In this document: positions 38,165-45,013 of the stretch, piece after piece
Layout: every line of letters begins with the position of its first letter
Position numbering within the stretch: the stretch's first letter is position 1
DNA from: Chryseobacterium joostei
GTDB taxonomy: Bacteria > Bacteroidota > Bacteroidia > Flavobacteriales > Weeksellaceae
Assembly: GCF_003815775.1 (NCBI RefSeq)
Contig: NZ_CP033926.1
Coordinates: 2,480,001-2,544,000, forward strand
Length of the DNA stretch: 64,000 nucleotides
Direction of reading: 5' to 3'
Translations under genes and position numbers: made by a program
The notes under the pieces: generated by a model
Database searches by the model: none
Told to the model about the DNA's origin: nothing
The model's input: only the letters and a program-made list of their open reading frames with translations

Positions 38165-39121
38165 ATGAAAAACATATTAATTTTTGCTCTAATTTTTAAT
38201 CTTTTATCTTGTAAAGCACAAGAATTTCAAAAACTATCTGTTTCAAAAACAGATGATTCTGACCTGTACATTAATGATGATGATTCTACAGAATTATTTT
38301 ATTATAAATATGTACCAAAAATTAGTATTAAAGGTGTTTTAGTGATTATTCCTTCTGGTGGAGAACTCGTTGAAAATACATTAAAACAAATAACTCTGCC
38401 AAAAATAGCAGTTGAAAAAGGAATGATGGTCATTGTTCCATCAATCAATTGGGGAACAGATAATCGAGAAGCAGAATTCAAATTACTTGATAAAATTTTC
38501 AGTGAAATTGTCGCAAAGCATAAAGTATCGAAAGATAAATTTATAATCGGGGGCCTTTCAAGTGGCGCAATGATTTCTTTAACCTACGCTGAAAAGGCAA
38601 CTAAAAATCCGGAAAAGTTTTTTCTAATACCAAAAGGAGTTTTTGCATTAGACGCCCCTTTAGACCAAGCTAGATTTTATAAATATTGCGAAAGAGAAAT
38701 CGAAAGAAATATTTATCAGCCTGCAGTAGATGAAGCAAAATGGATAAAGAATAATTGGGACAGTATTTATGGAGGATCTCCAGACAAATTTCCGGAAAAA
38801 TATCTGGAAAATTCTATTTATTCTTATGGAGCAAAAGATGGCGGAAACGCAAAGTATTTAAAAAAAATACCTCTTTTAATGTTCACTGATTTGGATACAG
38901 ATTGGTTAATTAATCAAAGACATCGTGACTTATATGATTGGAATGGAATTGATATCATCTCAATGATAAACCAATTAAAAATAATGGGAAATGAAAACGC
39001 CAGAGTAATCGTTAGCCAAGGAAAAGGAGTTCGATTAGACGGAACGAAAAATCCACATTCCTGGTCAATTATGGATTCCGAAGTTTGCCTGAATTGGCTA
39101 CTTGAAACATTGGAAAAATAA
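38165..39121 (+). CDS. Lipoprotein with alpha/beta-hydrolase fold
   Basis: This 318-residue protein starts with a lipoprotein signal MKNILIFALIFNLLSCKAQ (cysteine at residue 16). A frame opening 13 codons upstream is less likely, because the lipobox signal would then not be N-terminal. The body contains IKGVLVIIPSGGELVENT and the nucleophile elbow IIGGLSSGAMISLTYAEKA, with the Ser in G-L-S-S-G. It looks like an esterase/feruloyl-esterase-like hydrolase. A His near NPHSWSIMD may complete the triad. It is a single gene between matched inverted repeats (38131-38141 and 39126-39136), so it looks like an inserted module. Confidence 0.75.
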   Translation: MKNILIFALIFNLLSCKAQEFQKLSVSKTDDSDLYINDDDSTELFYYKYVPKISIKGVLVIIPSGGELVENTLKQITLPKIAVEKGMMVIVPSINWGTDNREAEFKLLDKIFSEIVAKHKVSKDKFIIGGLSSGAMISLTYAEKATKNPEKFFLIPKGVFALDAPLDQARFYKYCEREIERNIYQPAVDEAKWIKNNWDSIYGGSPDKFPEKYLENSIYSYGAKDGGNAKYLKKIPLLMFTDLDTDWLINQRHRDLYDWNGIDIISMINQLKIMGNENARVIVSQGKGVRLDGTKNPHSWSIMDSEVCLNWLLETLEK

Positions 39122-39125
39122 AAAC

Positions 39126-39154
39126 ATCGTACAACAGACGTTTGGCAAGATTGC
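39126..39154 (+). repeat. Right cassette-like end of the lipoprotein hydrolase module
   Basis: ATCGTACAACA (39126-39136) mirrors the left end exactly. After CGTACAAC come 14 bases and then ATTGC (39150-39154), mirroring GCAAT-N14-GTTGTACG on the left. The sequence TTTGGCAAGATTGCAA resembles ATTGCCAAAATGCAAG at 41881-41896 after the NDT-like gene. Confidence 0.75.
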
Positions 39155-39173
39155 AAATATACTTTTTTTCCTA

Positions 39174-39298
39174 TACTTCTTCTAGCAATGATACAGCCCC
39201 TGTTTATACTGCCATACCATGGGTAAAACACAAAGCATTGAATAGTAAAAATCTAAATCTTCAAAGTAAAGAATATATAAACATGCTTGAAGTAGATC
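39174..39298 (+). pseudogene. Remnant of the 3' end of the hydrolase gene (copy of 37891-38016)
   Basis: The block TACTTCTTCTAGCAATGATA and what follows matches the end of the hydrolase at 37088-37987 and its 3' flank over about 125 bases with one indel. Its frame reads SSSNDTAPVYTAIPWVKHKA against SSSNDTAPVDTAVQWIQQKA. It has no start and is only a gene tail. Confidence 0.85.
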
Positions 39299-39304
39299 AT
39301 TGAA

Positions 39305-39346
39305 GTGAAGCGCAAAGAACCAGATGGAATCCCAGAAATGATGTAA
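39305..39346 (+). pseudogene. Diverged remnant of the groEL 3' end
   Basis: GTGAAGCGCAAAGAACCAG then ATGGAATCCCAGAAATGATG resembles the last 57 bases of groEL with about 15 bases deleted. A T-rich segment resembling the groEL terminator region follows at about 39380-39425. Confidence 0.6.
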
Positions 39347-39561
39347 CCATCAGCGACCGAAACAAGTTAATATAGTAACTATTTTACTTTTGTTGAACGT
39401 TTTTTTGTATAAATATGGTTTCCCGTAATGTAATAATATTTTGATATTTTAATTTAGCAATACATTAATTAATAAGATATAAATATATTATAAGAAAATA
39501 AATATTCATTAAAATAAAACATCTTTTAAAAAGAGTAATTACGAAATTTTTATTTGGGGTA

Positions 39562-39569
39562 TAATTTTG
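39562..39569 (+). promoter_or_regulatory. Predicted -7 box of the DUF4917 gene
   Basis: TAATTTTG matches TAnnTTTG and lies 26 bases before the ATG at 39596. This supports that start over a frame opening at 39554. Confidence 0.5.
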
Positions 39570-39595
39570 CCGTGACTAATTTTAAATTAATAATT

Positions 39596-40645
39596 ATGAG
39601 TTATAAAAATTTGCAAACTTACAATGAGATTCTAGAACAGTTAGAAAAAAAAAATAGACAAAAACATTTATTATTTGGAAACGGGTTTAGTATAGCATAC
39701 GACAACTCTATTTTCTCGTACAATGCTTTAAGTAAGTTTATTGAAGAAAATGGAAATAATTCAGTGAAAGATTTATTTAAAACTTTAAGTACAACAAATT
39801 TTGAATTAATTATGAGACAACTTGAGAACTTCTCAAAAATTGCACATATTTTTAGTGACGATAAAGAAACACAAAATAGGATTAATGAAGTTATTACTGA
39901 ACTGAAAAAAAGTTTAATTGATGCCGTAACTAAGTTACACCCTAACCACGTTTTTGAAGTTCCAGAAGAAAAAAGTAAGGCTTGTATTAAATTTTTAGAA
40001 GAATATTTATCAAAAGGTGGTTACGTCTTTTCAACAAATTACGATTTATTATTCTACTGGATATTAATGAGAAATGAATCAAGATTTATAGTTGATGGTT
40101 TTGGACGTGATTTAGAGACAGATTTATACCATACAAAAGATATTAATGACTTGGATTATTCTGAATTACGTTGGGGAAAATATCGCAACGAACAAAATGT
40201 TTTTTATTTGCATGGAAGTTTACCAATATTCGATGATGGAATAAATATTGTAAAAGTTCAATATGACAACGAACATTATCTTTTGGAAAATGTAAAAGAA
40301 AGAATTACAAGAGGAGAATATCCAGTTTTTGTAACTGCTGGTGATGGAAATCAAAAACTAAATCAGATTACTCATAATAAGTATTTAAATTTTTGTTTAG
40401 ATAAAATAATGAGTATTGAAGGCTCATTAGTAACATTTGGTTTTAATTTTGGTGAATATGATGAGCATATAATTGATGCCATAAATATAGCTGCAAAAAG
40501 AGGAAAAAGAGGAGGAAATAAACTGCATAGTGTTTATATTGGTGTTTATTCTGAACAAGATTATAACTACATTTCAAGTATTTCTGATAAATTCCAATGT
40601 AAGGTAAATATCTATGATGCTAAAACTGCGAATATTTGGTCATAA
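39596..40645 (+). CDS. DUF4917 family (SIR2-like) protein
   Basis: This 349-residue protein has the hallmarks of a SIR2-like nucleotide-binding fold: HLLFGNGFSIAYD near residue 25, VFSTNYDLLFYW, VFYLHGSLPIFDDG, and GFNFGEYDEHIIDAI. I assign it to DUF4917 on these blocks. SIR2-like domains bind NAD and in several defence systems degrade it, but activity of this family is not known to me. The ATG at 39596 follows a good -7 box. It is a stand-alone gene between two groEL 3'-end remnants, and its AT-rich codon use resembles the other inserted genes nearby. A role in phage defence is an inference. Confidence 0.75.
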   Translation: MSYKNLQTYNEILEQLEKKNRQKHLLFGNGFSIAYDNSIFSYNALSKFIEENGNNSVKDLFKTLSTTNFELIMRQLENFSKIAHIFSDDKETQNRINEVITELKKSLIDAVTKLHPNHVFEVPEEKSKACIKFLEEYLSKGGYVFSTNYDLLFYWILMRNESRFIVDGFGRDLETDLYHTKDINDLDYSELRWGKYRNEQNVFYLHGSLPIFDDGINIVKVQYDNEHYLLENVKERITRGEYPVFVTAGDGNQKLNQITHNKYLNFCLDKIMSIEGSLVTFGFNFGEYDEHIIDAINIAAKRGKRGGNKLHSVYIGVYSEQDYNYISSISDKFQCKVNIYDAKTANIWS

Positions 40646-40708
40646 AACAAAACTGAAATTGGTTAAGTAAATGATTAGTTAAATGTAAAGAAGAACAAAA
40701 TTAAGCTC

Positions 40709-40750
40709 CCAGCTATGCCAATGGGTGGTGGAATGCCAGTAATGATGTAA
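40709..40750 (+). pseudogene. Near-identical remnant of the groEL 3' end
   Basis: These 42 bases match groEL 36966-37007 at 40 positions, including the codons for [10 protein letters not shown]. The stop is TAA rather than TAG. A terminator-like segment (GCTCTGCTTTTGTAGGGCAG, then TTTTTT) follows, like the one after groEL. The high identity indicates a more recent origin than the copy at 39305-39346. Confidence 0.9.
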
Positions 40751-40856
40751 CAACATGTCATTGAGACAAATTTAATATATTAATCGCTCTGCTTTTGTAG
40801 GGCAGTTTTTTGTTTAAATCATGGTTTTCTGTAAGGAAAATAGTATATTTATATTT

Positions 40857-40956
40857 AATGATTAACAAATAGATAGCTAAAAACAAAATAACATTAGCGC
40901 AATTATATATATTGTATTTTGTCGCAATGCGTAAATGTGGTTGTTAGCTGGCATAT
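40857..40956 (+). repeat. Direct repeat copy 2 with left cassette-like end
   Basis: This is the second copy of the block at 38071-38143. It contains GCAAT (40924-40928), 14 bases, then GTTAGCTG (40943-40950). TGTTAGCTGGCATAT (40942-40956) is the reverse complement, at 14 of 15 positions, of ATATGTCAGCTAACA at 41862-41876 beyond the next gene. Confidence 0.8.
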
Positions 40957-40971
40957 TATAAAAACAACATA

Positions 40972-41862
40972 ATGACCGATAGTAGAGATTCAAAAAAACA
41001 AGAAAAAATTGAAAAGCCTTTAGAAAAGAAAAAATGTGGAATTATTATGCCTATAGCATCAAATCCAGATTATCCAAAAGAACATTGGAAAGAAGTTTTA
41101 AATATATTAGTTGAAGCTGTAAATGAAACTGAATTTGAAGCAAGGTTAGTTAGTGATGATGTTGCAATTGGTTTAATACATGAAAGAATTGTTAATAATA
41201 TATATAATGATGATATTATTATTTGTGATGTTAGTTCTAAAAATCCAAATGTAATGTTTGAATTAGGAATGAGACTAGCATTCGACAAACCAACTATCAT
41301 AATTAAAGATGAGAATACAGGATATTCATTTGATACAGGTGTCATTGAACACCTAAATTATCCATCATCATTACGATTTAATAAAATTGTAAGTTTTAAA
41401 GAGGAGTTAATAAAGAAAATTAACGCAACGTATCAAAAATCTCAAGCTGAAAAGAACTTTTCACCATTTTTAAAAAGTTTTGGAAAAACAATCGTTCCAG
41501 CAAAAATACACCAAACTGAAATCCCGGAAAGCCAATATATTATTGACAAACTTGAAAGTTTAACGAATGAAGTACAATTGTTAAGATTTAATCAAGGAAT
41601 TGTCACAGAAAAACAGGTTTATTCATCTTATTCTAGGAGAAGATTTGTAAGAAATGTAATAAAAGAAATACTTGATGTAAATAGGCATATTGATAGAGAA
41701 AAAGCTTGTTCAAATTCTTTCATCAAATTATTTAAGGAAGAAATAATGGAGCGACATAATTTTGAACCGACAAATGAAGAGATTTCTTCTGTTGTTAATA
41801 ACTACTTTGACAACTTACCCAAAAAAGATACTTCAATTGACAATGAGAAAAATCAAAAATAA
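40972..41862 (+). CDS. Nucleoside 2-deoxyribosyltransferase/TIR-like domain protein
   Basis: The N-terminal half of this 296-residue protein has a Rossmann-like domain with CGIIMPIASNPDYP near residue 32, DDIIICDVSSKNPNVMFELG around residue 80-100, and RLAFDKPTIIIKDENTG. The NPNVxFELGxR block is typical of the nucleoside 2-deoxyribosyltransferase-like and TIR-like group, where the Glu is catalytic. The C-terminal half is helical and charged, with no domain I recognise. Such proteins hydrolyse N-glycosidic bonds of nucleotides or NAD and often occur in defence islands. It is a single gene between inverted repeats (40942-40956 and 41862-41876). Confidence 0.65.
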   Translation: MTDSRDSKKQEKIEKPLEKKKCGIIMPIASNPDYPKEHWKEVLNILVEAVNETEFEARLVSDDVAIGLIHERIVNNIYNDDIIICDVSSKNPNVMFELGMRLAFDKPTIIIKDENTGYSFDTGVIEHLNYPSSLRFNKIVSFKEELIKKINATYQKSQAEKNFSPFLKSFGKTIVPAKIHQTEIPESQYIIDKLESLTNEVQLLRFNQGIVTEKQVYSSYSRRRFVRNVIKEILDVNRHIDREKACSNSFIKLFKEEIMERHNFEPTNEEISSVVNNYFDNLPKKDTSIDNEKNQK

Positions 41863-41885
41863 TATGTCAGCTAACATTGTATTGC
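41862..41885 (+). repeat. Right cassette-like end of the NDT/TIR-like module
   Basis: ATATGTCAGCTAACA (41862-41876) mirrors the left end at 14 of 15 positions and begins in the stop codon of the gene. ATTGC (41881-41885), or the related ATGC at 41890, mirrors GCAAT at 40924-40928. Confidence 0.75.
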
Positions 41886-41939
41886 CAAAATGCAAGACTA
41901 AATTTTGAATTGAAAATTTGATTTTCTGTAGTAAAAAAA

Positions 41940-41972
41940 CAAAGTCCCAGCTCTCGCTAGGATTTTGTTTTA
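41940..41972. terminator. Bidirectional terminator at the end of the XRE gene
   Basis: Stem AGTCCCAGC/GCTAGGATT (wobble pairs) with A- and T-rich flanks. The XRE stop codon lies in the loop and start of one arm. Confidence 0.6.
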
Positions 41973-42265
41973 TTTTTATTTTTAAATTCTTTTTGTAGAG
42001 ATTCAATCTCACTTTCAATATTCTTTAATTCTTTATCAGTTAGCTTCGTAAATAAAAGCAACATATCAATATCAAAAAAATTGCAAAATTTAACAATATT
42101 TTCTATTGTTGGATTAGTTTCAGCTCGCTCAATTCTACCAACATGATTACTTGATAGATTAAGTTCATTTCCAAGTTGGAACTGTGAAAGACTCCTCTTT
42201 AGCCTATGTAATTGAATAAGCTTGCCAATTTGAAATTTTAATTCTTCTATATCCCATTTATACAT
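41957..42265 (-). CDS. XRE family helix-turn-helix transcriptional regulator
   Basis: This 102-residue protein has an HTH_3 domain at about residues 15-70 (LHRLKRSLSQFQLGNELNLS, then SNHVGRIERAETNPTIENIV). A charged helical tail follows that may serve dimerisation (ELKNIESEIESLQKEF). Upstream, between it and the divergent structured RNA, lies an 18-bp perfect palindrome (42299-42316), a likely operator. It closes the insertion-rich region after groEL, and it may regulate itself and the RNA. Confidence 0.88.
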   Translation of the reverse strand: MYKWDIEELKFQIGKLIQLHRLKRSLSQFQLGNELNLSSNHVGRIERAETNPTIENIVKFCNFFDIDMLLLFTKLTDKELKNIESEIESLQKEFKNKNKTKS

Positions 42266-42298
42266 TTAGTAAATTTTGGGCTTTCTAAAGTTTTTCAC

Positions 42299-42316
42299 CA
42301 ACACATATATGTGTTG
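42299..42316. promoter_or_regulatory. 18-bp perfect palindrome, candidate XRE operator
   Basis: CAACACATATATGTGTTG is a perfect dyad located 33 bases upstream of the XRE start. Its last three bases (TTG) also form the -33 element of the plus-strand promoter whose -7 box is TATATTTG at 42333-42340 (spacing 16). A bound dimer could therefore block the RNA promoter. Confidence 0.6.
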
Positions 42317-42332
42317 TATTATTTTTTTTTAT

Positions 42333-42340
42333 TATATTTG
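42333..42340 (+). promoter_or_regulatory. Predicted -7 box of the structured RNA
   Basis: TATATTTG matches TAnnTTTG, with TTG 16 bases upstream at 42314-42316. Transcription would begin near 42347, right at the first hairpin. Confidence 0.6.
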
Positions 42341-42346
42341 TACAAT

Positions 42347-42540
42347 AAGCTACAAGAAATGTAGCTTTGCGATACTTCAAAGAAATATAGAAGCTATTGC
42401 TTAGAGTCTTGTACTAGAAAACTGGTAATTTTTAAAGCAACAAGATGATAAGTATGAAGCTCACGACCTAGGCGTGGGCTCTCTTATCTGTTGCACGGTA
42501 TACCAGTACCTCTAGTTCAGATATTGTAGAGTCCCATGCC
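42347..42540 (+). ncRNA. Structured non-coding RNA, candidate 6S-like RNA
   Basis: A perfect 7-bp hairpin AGCTACA/TGTAGCT (42348-42366) lies at the predicted 5' end. Then 42413-42516 folds into one long interrupted hairpin: ACTAGA/TCTAGT, ACTGGTA/TACCAGT, an asymmetric internal loop (9 against 6 bases), GCAACA/TGTTGC, a 4-base bulge, GATAAG/CTTATC, and AGCTCACG/CGTGGGCT closing a 7-base loop. All pairs are Watson-Crick except one G-T. A rod with a central bulge is the 6S RNA shape, and a 6S-Flavo family is known in Flavobacteria. I cannot confirm membership. The 3' end is uncertain; CCGTTTTTATTTT near 42539 is T-rich but without a clear terminator stem. No sizeable frame covers it. Confidence 0.55.
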
Positions 42541-42617
42541 GTTTTTATTTTCATGCTGTTCTGCTTTTCTACAATCATCTTTTTCTAAGCCCGTTTTACC
42601 ACATAAAGTATCATGAT

Positions 42618-42761
42618 ATGTTACAATGGGGTGTACAATCCATTGCGGCCTTAGGGCTTTTAGAAAAACACAAATTCTATCATATTATTTTTGGTTTGTA
42701 TGGGCAGGAAGCTCAACCATTGCCAGAGCTTCCTCCTTTACAGCCAGTAAAAAACAATTAG
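42618..42761 (+). CDS. Possible small protein, 47 aa
   Basis: A short frame starting MLQWGVQSIAALGLLEKHK and ending in a Pro/Leu-rich tail (QPLPELPPLQPVKNN) has protein-like composition and ends in TAG. I recognise no family. The frame stays open for some distance upstream of the ATG without another start. It may be a small gene, or the end of a decayed one, between the structured RNA and the gene at 42898. Confidence 0.3.
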   Translation: MLQWGVQSIAALGLLEKHKFYHIIFGLYGQEAQPLPELPPLQPVKNN

Positions 42762-42897
42762 TATTTAGCACAGAAGAATGACAATACAATTCTGCTTTCA
42801 TTGATATCATGAAATTTTCATGATGCAACAAGAACTATGCTCAATCCGATACAAACATGAATGATGAAAAAGAAATTGATCACAAAAATACAAACCC

Positions 42898-43422
42898 ATG
42901 AAAAAGACCAGAACATACTTTGAGCCCCCATACAGGCCAGTAAGTAAAAAGCGCTCCGGATTACAGCTGATGGAGACCTATTTTCAGATGAATGACCTTG
43001 CTGAATCTAAAGAACGGTTACACAATATTATGAGTTACGCGGTAAAGAGAAATAATTGGATCAATGAAGATCCGTTGATCATCTTTCAGTTTCATCAGTC
43101 GATGAAGTCGTTTGTGCAGGCTTGCTATCTCATCATGCTGAAAGAAAGGAAATGGGCCATACATACTCAATTAGAAAATATTTCTTCATGGCGTCTTGGC
43201 CTGCTTTCGGAAAAGGAATACCAAAATCCTCTGCTGGTTTTCAAAAAAGCGTTCAAAGAATACAGCATCAAGGAATTTGATTATTTTATGTCCGGAATGG
43301 TTTATTTATCATTAGGTGTCTACGATAATCTTCCGGAAAGGAATATCATAAATCCGTACATCCACCTGATTAAAATGCTGGATGCAGCGTATCTTATTCT
43401 TGAAAGAAGAGAGAAAAAATAA
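42898..43422 (+). CDS. Hypothetical protein, helical, 174 aa
   Basis: I do not recognise this 174-residue protein. It is rich in Lys, Tyr, Phe and Met, is predicted mostly helical, lacks a signal peptide and begins MKKTRTYFEPPYRPVSKK. A 14-codon frame (42857-42901) ends in ATGA overlap with its start, which could give translational coupling or be a remnant. It stands alone, downstream of the structured RNA region. Confidence 0.65.
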   Translation: MKKTRTYFEPPYRPVSKKRSGLQLMETYFQMNDLAESKERLHNIMSYAVKRNNWINEDPLIIFQFHQSMKSFVQACYLIMLKERKWAIHTQLENISSWRLGLLSEKEYQNPLLVFKKAFKEYSIKEFDYFMSGMVYLSLGVYDNLPERNIINPYIHLIKMLDAAYLILERREKK

Positions 43423-43513
43423 TTTCACATTATTAAACAGACATGCACAATTTACTGATTAATATAAAGAAGAATAATCACATCCTTTCATATATTTTTA
43501 TTAAGAAGTTTCA

Positions 43514-43521
43514 TATATTTG
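43514..43521 (+). promoter_or_regulatory. Predicted -7 box of the DUF2004 gene
   Basis: TATATTTG matches TAnnTTTG and lies about 100 bases before the ATG at 43623, implying a leader of about 95 bases. Confidence 0.4.
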
Positions 43522-43622
43522 ATAGTTAGCCATAATTCCAAACAAATACTTCACAAATGGCACTTTACTACTACACCACAAAAGACAAAAATTAAACCTG
43601 AAAATAAATCTAAAAAATAATC

Positions 43623-44123
43623 ATGGCAGAATACACACTACCCTACTTTGGACAACTTTCAACAGACAACGTAGAAGAATATTATGATGTTAATATTGAT
43701 TTCAATGGAAATGAAATTCAAGTAGATTTAAATTTTGAAAGTGAGAGTACTGACGGAACAAAGCTGGATCAGGTAAAAAACTATCTTGAAAACATTGAAA
43801 AATTTAATAGATTAGCTAAAAGCTACATTCTGGAAGACTATCACAATGAAGAGGGGGACACTGTAAAATTTTATTTGGAGCACCACCTTGAAGAAGTTGA
43901 GCAGGAAGAACTTTCAACACTTATCAACTTTGATGATGTAACCGTTGAACCAGAAAAACAACTTTTAAAAAAATTAGAATTAGTTAGAATCGGACTTTAT
44001 CCTGACAATGAAGAGGGTTTTGCCATTTTAGATTATTCAATCGGAAAAGAGATCACCAATTATCTGGTTGTCATCAATACAGATCAAAACGGGCAATTGG
44101 ATTATATGGCAATGGAAAGCTAA
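43623..44123 (+). CDS. DUF2004 domain-containing protein
   Basis: This 166-residue acidic cytosolic protein begins MAEYTLPYFGQLSTDNVEEYY and contains YPDNEEGFAILDYSIG and ITNYLVV, blocks I associate with DUF2004. Function is not established. Acidic, solitary proteins of this sort often act as immunity-like factors, but no toxin gene is adjacent. It is followed by a terminator at 44176-44208. Confidence 0.7.
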   Translation: MAEYTLPYFGQLSTDNVEEYYDVNIDFNGNEIQVDLNFESESTDGTKLDQVKNYLENIEKFNRLAKSYILEDYHNEEGDTVKFYLEHHLEEVEQEELSTLINFDDVTVEPEKQLLKKLELVRIGLYPDNEEGFAILDYSIGKEITNYLVVINTDQNGQLDYMAMES

Positions 44124-44175
44124 ATACTCCCCTATTGATGTCTAGAAATAATTTTTAAAGATATTTATTAATACT

Positions 44176-44208
44176 AAACCGCTATGAAAATCAGAGCGGT
44201 TTTTTTTT
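44176..44208 (+). terminator. Terminator after DUF2004 gene
   Basis: Stem AAACCGCT/AGCGGTTT with a short loop is followed by a run of T residues. Confidence 0.88.
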
Positions 44209-44302
44209 GGCCCTAAAAATTCTTTCTCGATTTAGAAAATTTCAATAATTCTAATTCTTTCAAATAATTATTAATATTATTTTAGCATGATAAAACTACA
44301 AA

Positions 44303-44869
44303 ATGCTCATCGAAAATAAAGGAATAAAAACAAAAACATTCTACATACCACCTTTCGAGTTAGACGCAGGGGACTTTGTCGTTATATATTTATACAATGG
44401 ATACCATTTCTACGAAACAGAGATGTTCCTTAAAGATATTTTTTGTGGTAACACGAGGGACCAAGATGTTACAGTTCATAAAAAATTGACATTTGTTGAA
44501 CATTTTATAGAGCCTACTCTTAGACGACTTTTTTATCCTGTAACCGTAGGAGAATATTTAAGAAAGAATGCAAATTTAGACAGTCCCTATGCAAAAAAGA
44601 TCTATGAATTTGAATGGATCAATGAAAAGACAAAACTAAATACACTTCCGGGTAATCCAAGACGTCTACTATCATTATACTCTACCCTTTCAAAAACGGA
44701 CAACATTATTTTTGATATAGTTGGGGTAAGTCCACAAGATGCAAAAAAGATTTATAAAACCGTGAAAGAGATTGTGCAAAAAGGAGGATCAGCAATTTTA
44801 CTCGATGGTTTTAATGATATGAAAAATGATTGTACAAAATATGTTGAGCTGCAGTGGACTCCAAAATAG
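44303..44869 (+). CDS. Hypothetical protein, 188 aa, ABC-ATPase-like features
   Basis: I cannot assign a family. The 188-residue protein contains LDAGDFVVIYLYNGYHFYE near the start and, later, a stretch resembling the end of an ABC-type ATPase domain (FDIVGVSPQDAKKIYKTVKE, then GGSAILLDGFNDMKNDC). No Walker A is present, so it is not an active ATPase of known type. It has no signal peptide and is flanked by terminators or gaps on both sides. Confidence 0.6.
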   Translation: MLIENKGIKTKTFYIPPFELDAGDFVVIYLYNGYHFYETEMFLKDIFCGNTRDQDVTVHKKLTFVEHFIEPTLRRLFYPVTVGEYLRKNANLDSPYAKKIYEFEWINEKTKLNTLPGNPRRLLSLYSTLSKTDNIIFDIVGVSPQDAKKIYKTVKEIVQKGGSAILLDGFNDMKNDCTKYVELQWTPK

Positions 44870-45013
44870 ATCAGCAAGAAAAAATCAATATGATACTTAC
44901 AAATGAGTAACAATATTAACAAATATATCTATGATATTTAAATAGTCCGTAACTAAAACTCCTAATATTTGTATTTTTATAGTAATATTCAAATTTCTTA
45001 AAATCAATAAATT

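Noticed and set aside
37988..41956. Classical integron or transposon as the cause of the groEL-downstream repeats
   Set aside because: No integrase, transposase or target-site duplication is visible, and the end cores do not match the attC consensus GTTRRRY; it is therefore described only as cassette-like.
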